DNA from: an uncultured bacterium
GTDB lineage: Bacteria > Bacillota_I > Bacilli_A > RF39 > UBA660
NCBI GenBank assembly: GCA_905215635.1
Contig: CAJMQX010000059.1
Span: 1-5,167 of the forward strand
DNA: 5,167 nucleotides
Reading direction: 5' to 3'
Positions 1-5,167 of the stretch are shown piece after piece. Under the pieces are notes generated by a model. That model was not told the origin of the DNA and did not search any database. It saw only the letters and a list, made by a program, of their open reading frames with translations. Within the stretch, counting starts at the first letter, position 1. Each line of letters starts with the position of its first letter. The position numbers and the translations under genes are program-made.

Positions 1-2
1 TC

Positions 3-689
3 GGGGCGAAACACTCGCTCGCACGAACAGTAGAAGTTGTTGCAGTCTGCCAGTATAGTTTAAGAATACTTAGGGCAATTCGTTTTGCTTCAGTACTTAA
101 TTTTGATATTGATGATAAGACAATGAATTATATAAAGAAGTATGGATATTTACTTAAGGGATTATCTTATTCAAGAAAGAAAGAAGAATTAGGAAAGATA
201 TTTTCAGCTAAGAATAAAGAAAAGGGAAGAAGATTGATTCTTGAGAGTGGAATAGATAAATATTTAGAAATAAATAATCTTAAGGAAATAGTTATGTGTG
301 ATGATATTATTGGAATATGGAGTCAGTTAGATATATCTAATAATTATCCATTTACAAAAGTAGAAAAAGAAATGATTAAGAATATTAGAAGAATGTTAGA
401 TGATAATTTTGATGAATATACAGTATATAAATATGGATTATATGTTTCTACGGTAGTTGGTTCAATAAAAGGAATTAGTTATAAGGAAATTAATGATATA
501 TATAATGATTTGGTGATATATTCAAAGAAAGATATAGATATTAAAGCAATGGAGATAGCTAAGTGTTTGAATAGTGAACCAGGAAGTTATCTTAGTAAAA
601 TAATGAATGATATAGAAAAGAAAATAGTTAATAGGAAATTAGAAAATAGAAAAGATGATATTATTAGTTATATCGAGAATAATTATTAG
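3..689 (+). CDS. cca: CCA-adding tRNA nucleotidyltransferase, C-terminal part (5' truncated by window edge)
   Basis: This is the C-terminal half of a class II tRNA nucleotidyltransferase / poly(A) polymerase family enzyme, which adds or repairs the 3' CCA of tRNAs in the cytoplasm. The frame is open from the left edge and gives 228 residues. Residues 19-34 (SLRILRAIRFASVLNF) are the family's hallmark neck segment, followed by the family-typical LLKGLSYSRKKEEL stretch and an all-helical RNA-binding tail. The catalytic head with its DxD motif lies outside the window. The ATG at 123 is internal: the hallmark motif lies upstream of it in the same frame, so it is not the start. Residues 1-18 do not resemble the expected RF-x-ED segment in any frame and the DNA there is much richer in GC, so the true homology begins near base 57. 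The gene ends in TAG 9 nt before ftsY, probably in the same operon. Family assignment is confident; CCA-adding rather than poly(A) activity is inferred. Confidence 0.88.
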   Translation, partial: GAKHSLARTVEVVAVCQYSLRILRAIRFASVLNFDIDDKTMNYIKKYGYLLKGLSYSRKKEELGKIFSAKNKEKGRRLILESGIDKYLEINNLKEIVMCDDIIGIWSQLDISNNYPFTKVEKEMIKNIRRMLDDNFDEYTVYKYGLYVSTVVGSIKGISYKEINDIYNDLVIYSKKDIDIKAMEIAKCLNSEPGSYLSKIMNDIEKKIVNRKLENRKDDIISYIENNY

Positions 690-694
690 GGAGG
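690..694 (+). promoter_or_regulatory. Shine-Dalgarno site of ftsY
   Basis: GGAGG lies 4 nt before the ATG at 699 and directly follows the cca stop codon. It fixes the ftsY start and shows that ftsY needs no separate leader. Confidence 0.8.
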
Positions 695-698
695 TTAT

Positions 699-1670
699 AT
701 GGGCTTATTTGATAAGATAAAGAATGCTTTTAGTGGTAAAAAAGAAAAAGAAGAAATAATTAATTATGATAAAGGGTTAGAAAAGAGTAGACGTGAATTT
801 GTTAGTCAATTAAGTAATTTATCAAAGAAATATAAGAATATTACGGATGATTATTTTGAAGAGTTAGAAAATATTTTAATTATGGCTGATATTGGAGTTA
901 ATACGGTAGTTAAGTTTGTAGATAGACTTAAAGATAGGGTTAAGAAAGAGAAGATTACTGATAGTAATATATTAAAAGAGATTATAGTAGATGAGTTATT
1001 TGTAATGTATGTTGGCAATAATATTATCGATAGTAAAATTCACTTTAGTGAAGAAGGACCTACAGTTATTCTATTTGTAGGAGTGAATGGAGTAGGGAAG
1101 ACTACTACTATTGGTAAAATTGGGGCAATGTATAAAAATAAAGGAAAGAAAGTATTAATGGTAGCAGGTGATACTTTTAGAGCTGGAGCTAGAGAACAAT
1201 TAGAATTATGGGGAGAAAGAACTGGTATTAGAGTTATTAGTAATCCTTCTAGTGATCCAGGAGCAGTTATGTATGATGCTTTAGAAATAGCTAAGAATGA
1301 AGAATATGATTTAGTATTAGTAGATACTGCAGGAAGACTACAAAATAAGAGTAATTTAATGGATGAACTTGCGAAAATAAATAGAGTAATTAAAAAGATA
1401 ATACCGGAAGCTCCACATGAAACACTTTTAGTAATAGATGCTACTACGGGACAAAATGGTATTAGTCAAGCTAAAGCTTTTAAAGAGATAACAAATATTA
1501 CAGGTATAGTACTTACTAAATTAGATGGTACTGCTAAGGGAGGAATAGTCTTAGCTATAAAAGAAGAAGTTAATATACCAGTTAAATATGTAGGATTAGG
1601 AGAAAAAGTAGAACAATTAGAAGCTTTTGATATAGAAAAATATATATATGGATTATTTAAAGATTTATAA
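699..1670 (+). CDS. ftsY: Signal recognition particle receptor FtsY (SRP GTPase)
   Basis: FtsY is the membrane-associated SRP receptor. It docks Ffh-bound ribosomes at the SecYEG translocon, and both GTPases hydrolyse GTP together. The 323 residues contain a short basic N-terminus (MGLFDKIKNAFSGKK) with an amphipathic helix likely to bind lipid, an N domain (about 25-110) and a full G domain. Visible GTPase motifs are the P-loop GVNGVGKTT (128-136), DTFRAGA (158-164), DTAGR (209-213), DATTGQN (247-253), TKLDGTAKGG (273-282, with the TKLD guanine-specificity element) and the closing GLGE (299-302). The long acidic A domain of E. coli FtsY is absent, as is usual in Gram-positive bacteria. The FtsY-type N-terminus and the lack of a methionine-rich M domain exclude Ffh. 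A good Shine-Dalgarno site supports the start. ylxM, which also belongs to the SRP context, lies one small gene downstream. Confidence 0.97.
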   Translation: MGLFDKIKNAFSGKKEKEEIINYDKGLEKSRREFVSQLSNLSKKYKNITDDYFEELENILIMADIGVNTVVKFVDRLKDRVKKEKITDSNILKEIIVDELFVMYVGNNIIDSKIHFSEEGPTVILFVGVNGVGKTTTIGKIGAMYKNKGKKVLMVAGDTFRAGAREQLELWGERTGIRVISNPSSDPGAVMYDALEIAKNEEYDLVLVDTAGRLQNKSNLMDELAKINRVIKKIIPEAPHETLLVIDATTGQNGISQAKAFKEITNITGIVLTKLDGTAKGGIVLAIKEEVNIPVKYVGLGEKVEQLEAFDIEKYIYGLFKDL

Positions 1671-1694
1671 TTAGTAAGAAAATAATTTTATATA

Positions 1695-1701
1695 GGAGGA
1701 T
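1695..1701 (+). promoter_or_regulatory. Shine-Dalgarno site of the three-pass membrane protein gene
   Basis: AGGAGGA lies 6 nt before the ATG at 1708. It is one of the strongest ribosome sites in the window and supports the reality of the small gene that follows. The rest of the 37-nt gap after ftsY (1671-1707) is plain AT-rich sequence, and I see no convincing promoter or hairpin in it. Confidence 0.75.
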
Positions 1702-1707
1702 AGAGAT

Positions 1708-1950
1708 ATGAAGAAGAAATTAAAAACAATGATAATTATTAGTATGATAATAACCTTAATATTAGGAGGATTAATATTTGTAAATGATGCTTTTTTACCA
1801 GCTTCAATATTATGGTTATCATTAACATCATTTGGAGTATGTTATTATATTAAAGATACTGATAAGAAAAAATTATATTATGGATTATTTATATTTGGAG
1901 TACTATTAATAATATTAGCAATATGGTATACAGTTAAGAGGGTTAGCTAA
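1708..1950 (+). CDS. Small three-pass membrane protein of unknown function
   Basis: I do not recognise this 80-residue protein. It has a lysine-rich start (MKKKLK) and three hydrophobic segments that look like membrane helices, at about residues 8-25, 29-48 and 56-76. A short charged loop (KDTDKKK, 49-55) joins helices 2 and 3. The basic N-terminus and basic 49-55 loop cannot both be cytoplasmic if all three segments span the membrane, unless helices 1 and 2 form a hairpin; in that case both are cytoplasmic and the C-terminus is outside. No catalytic motif, signal-peptidase site or conserved cysteine pair is visible. A strong Shine-Dalgarno site and a 1-nt stop/start overlap with ylxM (TAATG) support real, coupled expression. 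Its place between ftsY and ylxM suggests, but does not show, a link to membrane protein targeting. Confidence 0.8.
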   Translation: MKKKLKTMIIISMIITLILGGLIFVNDAFLPASILWLSLTSFGVCYYIKDTDKKKLYYGLFIFGVLLIILAIWYTVKRVS

Positions 1951-2243
1951 TGGATGATTATGAATATTTAACAATATTATATGATTATTATGGGGAGTTA
2001 TTTAGTGAAGTACAAAGAAATTATTTTGAATGGTACTATTTTGATAATTTATCATTAGCAGAAATAGCACAAAATGTAGATAAAAGTAGAAATGCTATTC
2101 ATAAAATTATTAAGAATGTTGATAGTAAATTATATGAATATGAAGAAAAACTTAAATTATATGAGAAAAGTATTAAGATAAAAGAAATACTTAATAGTAT
2201 TGATAATGAAGAAGTAAAAAATAAAATAGAGGAATTATTATGA
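1950..2243 (+). CDS. ylxM: YlxM (UPF0122 family) putative HTH protein, SRP-associated
   Basis: YlxM proteins are small helix-turn-helix proteins of Bacillota and Mollicutes, usually encoded next to ffh or ftsY and thought to act with or regulate the SRP pathway. This 97-residue protein has the family layout: an N-terminal helix with YDYYGELFSEVQRNYFEWYY, then a sigma-70 region 4-like HTH at about 33-58 (LSLAEIAQNVDKSRNAIHKI), then the characteristic YEYEEKLKLYEK helix and a charged coiled tail. The start overlaps the previous stop by 1 nt; a GAGG at 1938-1941 lies 8 nt upstream. The end overlaps the next small gene by 4 nt (ATGA), so translation is probably coupled on both sides. Ffh, its most common downstream neighbour, is not in this window. 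The family call is confident; its molecular role is not settled. Confidence 0.92.
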   Translation: MDDYEYLTILYDYYGELFSEVQRNYFEWYYFDNLSLAEIAQNVDKSRNAIHKIIKNVDSKLYEYEEKLKLYEKSIKIKEILNSIDNEEVKNKIEELL

Positions 2244-2404
2244 AGAGAAGATTACCAGTTTATATAGAAAATTTAGAACTTCCAAAAGAAGAAAATAGAA
2301 TGATAGAGAAAGAAGTTTCTTATGGATATGTTAGTATTATGTATATTTTGTCTTTACTTATAACATTTGGAAGTGTAATAGTTGTATTATTGATTAGAAA
2401 GTAG
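2240..2404 (+). CDS. Very small single-pass membrane protein of unknown function
   Basis: This 54-residue gene begins MKRRLPVYIENLELPKEENR and ends at TAG. Residues 1-30 are soluble and charged. Residues 31-51 (VSIMYILSLLITFGSVIVVLL) form one membrane helix, closed by IRK, so it looks like a tail-anchored or single-pass protein. The start ATG overlaps the ylxM stop as ATGA, with GAGGA at 2229-2233 placed 6 nt upstream, a typical coupled arrangement. It fills the otherwise empty gap between ylxM and the AAA+ gene, which starts 8 nt after its stop. I recognise no family. The exact coupling, ribosome site and clear membrane helix support a real gene. A role as membrane anchor or partner for the downstream soluble ATPase is only a guess from position. 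Confidence 0.75.
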   Translation: MKRRLPVYIENLELPKEENRMIEKEVSYGYVSIMYILSLLITFGSVIVVLLIRK

Positions 2405-2412
2405 ATGATATT

Positions 2413-3339
2413 ATGAATAATAATGAAAGTATCTTAGAGAAATATGGAGAAGATTTAACTAAAGTAAAATATCTAGTTAATCCAGCAATAGCTAGAGATA
2501 AAGAACTTAAAGAATTAGTAATGGTATTACTTACACCAGAAAAGTCGGCTTGTTTAGTAGGAAAACCTGGTATAGGTAAGACGGCTATTGTAGAGGGACT
2601 TGCTTATAGGATGCAACTAGGAGATATGCCTAAAGCTTTAATGGGTTACTCTATATACAAGATTAGTACACCATCATTAGTAGGAACTACAACAGGAGAA
2701 AATAAAGTAATGAGCTTGATGAATGAACTTAAACAAAAAGATAAAATTATTATATTTATAGATGAGATACATATGCTAATGAGTACTAATAATGAAGGAA
2801 TAGATTTAGCTAATATGTTTAAAGAAGGACTCGGTAGAGGAACTGTTAAACTAATAGGAGCTACTACAGTAGATGAATATGAAAGATATATCCTTCGTGA
2901 TAAAGCATTTGTTAGAAGATTTGAAAGAATAGATATAGAAGAACCTACTCAAGAAATGTGTGTAGAAATACTTATGAGATCAATACCTAAAATAGAAGTA
3001 CAAACAGGAGTTAAACTTAACTATACTAGTTTTATTAAAGAGAATATATGTAAATTTATAGTTAATATGACTAGTGAATATAAAAGAGTATATGAAATAT
3101 CTAGTAGATATCCTGATATAGCTTTAACAGTACTTAGACAATGCTTCTCAGCAGCTTTATTTGATAATAGTGATGAAGTTAGATTTAAACATATATATGA
3201 AGCTATTAAATCTACTAAAGCAGTATATCCAGATGTAATTAGAAAAGAGTTAATAACATTTAAAGATAAGTTTAAAGAAGAATTACAGGATGAAGGAGTA
3301 GAAGTAATAATACCTGATGAGGTTACGAGATATAATTAG
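2413..3339 (+). CDS. Single-domain AAA+ ATPase related to ClpA/ClpB/ClpC D1
   Basis: This 308-residue cytosolic AAA+ protein matches the first ATPase domain of Clp/Hsp100 unfoldases. It begins with LEKYGEDLT (8-16), the linker that in ClpB precedes D1. Then come Walker A GKPGIGKT (50-57), Walker B IIIFIDEIH (112-120; D117, E118), sensor 1 GATT (149-152), paired arginine-finger residues R168-R169, and a helical lid with P234-D235 at the place of the Clp PDKA motif. The N-domain repeats, middle coiled coil, second ATPase domain and ClpP-binding loop are all missing, so this is neither a full chaperone nor a normal ClpP partner. The pore-loop region (SLVGTTTGEN, 88-97) lacks the aromatic residue of KYRGEFE in Clp proteins. 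Catalytic residues appear intact, so ATPase activity is likely. The ATG at 2413 has no strong Shine-Dalgarno site and probably depends on coupling to the preceding gene. Its substrate is unknown. Confidence 0.88.
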   Translation: MNNNESILEKYGEDLTKVKYLVNPAIARDKELKELVMVLLTPEKSACLVGKPGIGKTAIVEGLAYRMQLGDMPKALMGYSIYKISTPSLVGTTTGENKVMSLMNELKQKDKIIIFIDEIHMLMSTNNEGIDLANMFKEGLGRGTVKLIGATTVDEYERYILRDKAFVRRFERIDIEEPTQEMCVEILMRSIPKIEVQTGVKLNYTSFIKENICKFIVNMTSEYKRVYEISSRYPDIALTVLRQCFSAALFDNSDEVRFKHIYEAIKSTKAVYPDVIRKELITFKDKFKEELQDEGVEVIIPDEVTRYN

Positions 3340-3362
3340 TAAATATATAAATATAATAGACT

Positions 3363-3369
3363 AAGGAGG
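3363..3369 (+). promoter_or_regulatory. Shine-Dalgarno site of murE
   Basis: AAGGAGG is a full anti-16S complement, 6 nt before the ATG at 3376. It fixes the murE start. The 36-nt gap (3340-3375) also holds a TATAAT at 3352-3357, but without a matching -35 element. Confidence 0.85.
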
Positions 3370-3375
3370 ATACAA

Positions 3376-4854
3376 ATGAAGTTAGATAGTTTATTTGAAA
3401 AAATAGAATATGAAATACTTAAAGGAAGTATGGATATAGAAATTCTAGATATAGCATATGATTCAAGAATGGTTAAAGATAACTATTTATTTGTAGCAAT
3501 AGTAGGTAATGATCAAGACGGTCATGATTATATAGAATCTGCAATAGATAATGGTGCTAGTGCAATATTAGTATCTAAAGATATAGAAGTATCTAGAGAT
3601 GTAACAGTTATTAAAGTAAAAAATACTAGAAGTATATTATCTAAATTATCTATGAGATTATTTAAGTTTCCACAAAATAAAATGAAAACAATAGCTATTA
3701 CTGGTACTAAAGGAAAGACTACTGTTAGTTTTATGATTAAGAAAATAATTGAAGCATCTGGTAAGAAATGTGGTCTTATAGGGACTACAGGAGTATATAT
3801 AGGTAAAAAATATTATCCAATTAAGAATACTACTCCAGAATCTTATGATACTTTAAAATATATGAATGAAATGGTTCATGATAAGATAGAATATATGGTT
3901 ATGGAAGTATCTAGTCAGGCTTTAAAATATGATAGAGTTAATGATATAATATTCGACTTTGGAGTTTTTACTAACTTAACTCAAGATCATATAGGACCTT
4001 TAGAACATGATAGTATGGATGATTATATTGATAGTAAAGGAAAATTATTTAGACAATGTAATCATGGAATACTTAATATGGATGATGAACATTTTTATGA
4101 TATGATTCAAAGAGGAGATAGTTCTATTAATACTTATGGATATGATGAAAAGGCTGATTTAAGAGTAGTTAATTTAGAATTATTAAGAAAAGGACACTTT
4201 GTTGGTATAAAGATGGATACTGATGGAGTAATTAAAGATAGTTTTAAAGTTAGTACTCCAGGTAAGTTTTCTTCATATAATGCAATGGCGGCAATATTAA
4301 CATGTCATATGTTAGGAATAGATGTTAAGAATATGAAAGAGGCTCTTAGTAACTTTTCTGTTAAAGGAAGAGTAGAACCTGTGTGGGTATCAGATGATTT
4401 TACATTATTAATAGATTATGCTCATAATGGTATTAGTACAAAGAGTATTCTTAGTACGATAAAAGAATATGATCCTGGTAGAATAGTAACTATATTTGGT
4501 TGTGGTGGTAATAGAAGCAAAGATCGTAGATATGAAATGGGAGAGATGGCTTCTAAGTATTCAGATTTTTGTATAATTACAGAAGATAATAATCGTTATG
4601 AAGAATTTGATGATATTGCTAAAGATATTATGGAACACTTTGATAAGAAGTGTGAATATGTAATTATTCCTGATAGGAAAGACGCTATTAAGTATGCTAT
4701 TGAGAATGGTAAAAAGGGAGATATCATTATGCTAATAGGTAAGGGACATGAAGATTATAAAGAGATTAAAGGGGTAAGGTATCCTTTTGATGAGAGAGTA
4801 GTTATAAAAGAAATACTTAGTGAACTTGATAGAGGTAAAAAAGAAGAAAAATAG
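3376..4854 (+). CDS. murE: UDP-N-acetylmuramyl-tripeptide synthetase MurE
   Basis: MurE is the cytoplasmic Mur ligase that adds the third amino acid (meso-diaminopimelate or L-lysine) to UDP-MurNAc-L-Ala-D-Glu, using ATP. The 492 residues have the usual length and three domains. The N-terminal UDP-binding domain carries DSRMVKDNYLFVAI and DGHDY. The central ATPase has GTKGKTT (110-116), NTTPE (151-155), MEVSSQAL (176-183), FTNLTQDHIGPLEH (198-211) and the likely carbamylated lysine K221. The C-terminal domain has GRVEPV (331-336), DYAHN (347-351), GCGGNRSKDRRYEMGE (375-390), DNNR (404-407) and GKGHEDY (455-461). NTTPE, QDHIGP and the third-residue region identify MurE rather than MurD, MurF or FolC. 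GKGHE resembles meso-DAP enzymes, but DNNR replaces their DNPR, so the amino acid added is uncertain. The gene has its own strong ribosome site and is followed within 10 nt by a terminator, so it probably ends the operon. Confidence 0.95.
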   Translation: MKLDSLFEKIEYEILKGSMDIEILDIAYDSRMVKDNYLFVAIVGNDQDGHDYIESAIDNGASAILVSKDIEVSRDVTVIKVKNTRSILSKLSMRLFKFPQNKMKTIAITGTKGKTTVSFMIKKIIEASGKKCGLIGTTGVYIGKKYYPIKNTTPESYDTLKYMNEMVHDKIEYMVMEVSSQALKYDRVNDIIFDFGVFTNLTQDHIGPLEHDSMDDYIDSKGKLFRQCNHGILNMDDEHFYDMIQRGDSSINTYGYDEKADLRVVNLELLRKGHFVGIKMDTDGVIKDSFKVSTPGKFSSYNAMAAILTCHMLGIDVKNMKEALSNFSVKGRVEPVWVSDDFTLLIDYAHNGISTKSILSTIKEYDPGRIVTIFGCGGNRSKDRRYEMGEMASKYSDFCIITEDNNRYEEFDDIAKDIMEHFDKKCEYVIIPDRKDAIKYAIENGKKGDIIMLIGKGHEDYKEIKGVRYPFDERVVIKEILSELDRGKKEEK

Positions 4855-4863
4855 ATGATATAG

Positions 4864-4902
4864 AAGAATAATTTTAAATGTAAAATTTAGAATTATTCTT
4901 TT
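4864..4902 (+). terminator. Intrinsic terminator after murE
   Basis: Bases 4864-4879 pair with 4885-4900 as a 16-bp stem with a 5-nt loop (GTAAA). All positions match except one U-G wobble (4874 with 4890), and there is only one G-C pair (4866 with 4898). A short T-run (4899-4902) and further AT-rich sequence follow. It starts 9 nt after the murE stop. On the opposite strand no T-run follows, so it probably serves the + strand only. The very low GC of the stem makes its strength uncertain, but its length and position are convincing. Confidence 0.75.
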
Positions 4903-4954
4903 AAATTTATGTGTAGATTTTTTATAGAGTTCGTTTCGTATTAAAGCTTTTTTC

Positions 4955-4983
4955 TTGTAATTTATTAGTATTTTTTATATATT
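4955..4983 (+). promoter_or_regulatory. Possible sigma-A-type promoter of the pilin-like gene
   Basis: TTGTAA (4955-4960) and TATATT (4978-4983) are separated by 17 bp and resemble -35 and -10 boxes. A perfect TATAAT also occurs at 4984-4989, but it is 23 bp from this -35. Either choice would start transcription very close to the ribosome site at 4990, leaving a leader of only a few bases. In sequence this rich in A and T such matches arise easily by chance. The rest of the 4903-5000 gap holds nothing else I can identify. Confidence 0.3.
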
Positions 4984-4989
4984 TATAAT

Positions 4990-4995
4990 AGGTGA
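4990..4995 (+). promoter_or_regulatory. Shine-Dalgarno site of the pilin-like gene
   Basis: AGGTGA lies 5 nt before the ATG at 5001 and supports that start, which also places the prepilin leader at the expected length. Confidence 0.65.
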
Positions 4996-5000
4996 ATAAT

Positions 5001-5167
5001 ATGAAGAATAATAATCATGCATTTACTTTGGTGGAATTACTTGCAACAATAACAATACTTGGAATTGTGTTGTCTATTACAGTGTATGTTAGTATTAATG
5101 CTGTTAATAAAGATAAAGAAAATAGTTATAAAACTACTAAAAGTAATATAGAAAAAATTGCTAGTAC
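5001..5167 (+). CDS. Type IV pilin-like / pseudopilin protein, N-terminal part (3' truncated by window edge)
   Basis: The first 55 residues carry a type III (prepilin) signal: a short leader MKNNNHA, then the processing motif FTLVE with the conserved glutamate at mature position 5 (E12), then a hydrophobic helix (about 8-30, LLATITILGIVLSITVYV) and a charged region beginning NAVNKDKENS. Such proteins are cut and N-methylated by a prepilin peptidase (PilD/ComC type) and assembled into pili, competence pseudopili or secretion pseudopili at the membrane. Cleavage is expected between A7 and F8; the usual residue before the cut is glycine, and alanine is a less common but tolerated alternative in the family. 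The C-terminal globular part is outside the window, so ComGC, ComGD or another minor pilin cannot be told apart. It lies beyond the murE terminator and is probably transcribed separately. Confidence 0.85.
   Translation, partial: MKNNNHAFTLVELLATITILGIVLSITVYVSINAVNKDKENSYKTTKSNIEKIAS

Noticed and set aside
699..1670. Could be Ffh rather than FtsY
   Set aside because: The protein ends right after the G domain with no methionine-rich M domain, and begins with the short basic helix typical of FtsY.
2241..2243. TGA as tryptophan (Mycoplasma-type code) reading through the end of ylxM
   Set aside because: Read-through would meet TAG within about 10 codons and destroy the ATGA coupling; tryptophans in all genes are TGG and no internal TGA occurs in the coding frames.
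2405..2407. ATG at 2405 as an earlier start for the AAA+ gene
   Set aside because: It is in a different frame and reaches TGA after three codons.
2402..2411. TAGATGATAT occurs both here and at 4852-4861, each beginning with a stop codon
   Set aside because: It is only ten AT-rich bases, with no extension on either side and different downstream context; likely chance.
3352..3357. TATAAT before murE, a possible internal promoter
   Set aside because: There is no -35-like hexamer at 16-18 bp spacing and no extended -10 TG; TATAAT is expected often by chance in such AT-rich DNA.
4903..5000. Riboswitch or small RNA in the gap before the pilin-like gene
   Set aside because: No conserved riboswitch core or second stable hairpin is visible, and the sequence is simple AT-rich DNA.

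Overview
The window is AT-rich (by eye roughly a quarter to 30% GC) and codes entirely on the + strand. The genes are tightly packed, mostly have purine-rich Shine-Dalgarno sites, and use mainly AGA for arginine. The ftsY-ylxM pair, a peptidoglycan gene (murE) and a pilin-type protein point to a low-GC walled member of the Bacillota. An uncultured gut Bacilli/Erysipelotrichia-like lineage would fit, but that placement is inference. TGA appears only as a stop (end of ylxM) and tryptophan is TGG, so there is no sign of the Mycoplasma code.

Layout: (1) 3-689, the C-terminal half of a CCA-adding tRNA nucleotidyltransferase, cut by the left edge; its first ~55 bases look foreign or erroneous. (2) 699-1670, FtsY, the SRP receptor GTPase, complete. 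(3) 1708-1950, an 80-residue three-pass membrane protein of unknown function. (4) 1950-2243, YlxM, the SRP-associated HTH protein. (5) 2240-2404, a 54-residue single-pass membrane protein, overlapping ylxM by ATGA. (6) 2413-3339, a free-standing ClpA/ClpB/ClpC D1-like AAA+ ATPase without N-domain or second ATPase domain, and with an atypical pore loop. (7) 3376-4854, MurE, complete. (8) 4864-4902, an intrinsic terminator. (9) 5001-5167, the start of a type IV pilin-like protein, cut by the right edge.

Spacing of -4 to +37 nt from cca to murE, followed by the terminator, suggests one co-directional operon. It would combine tRNA 3'-end maturation, SRP-dependent membrane targeting and cell-wall precursor synthesis. 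The least explained part is the block between ftsY and murE: two small membrane proteins flank ylxM and lead directly into the unusual single-domain AAA+ protein, while ffh, the usual neighbour of ylxM, is not there. The pilin-like gene lies beyond the terminator and is probably a separate transcription unit. No RNA genes, CRISPR arrays, insertion sequences or reverse-strand genes were recognised. No stretch longer than 300 bases lacks a gene; the longest gap is 4855-5000.
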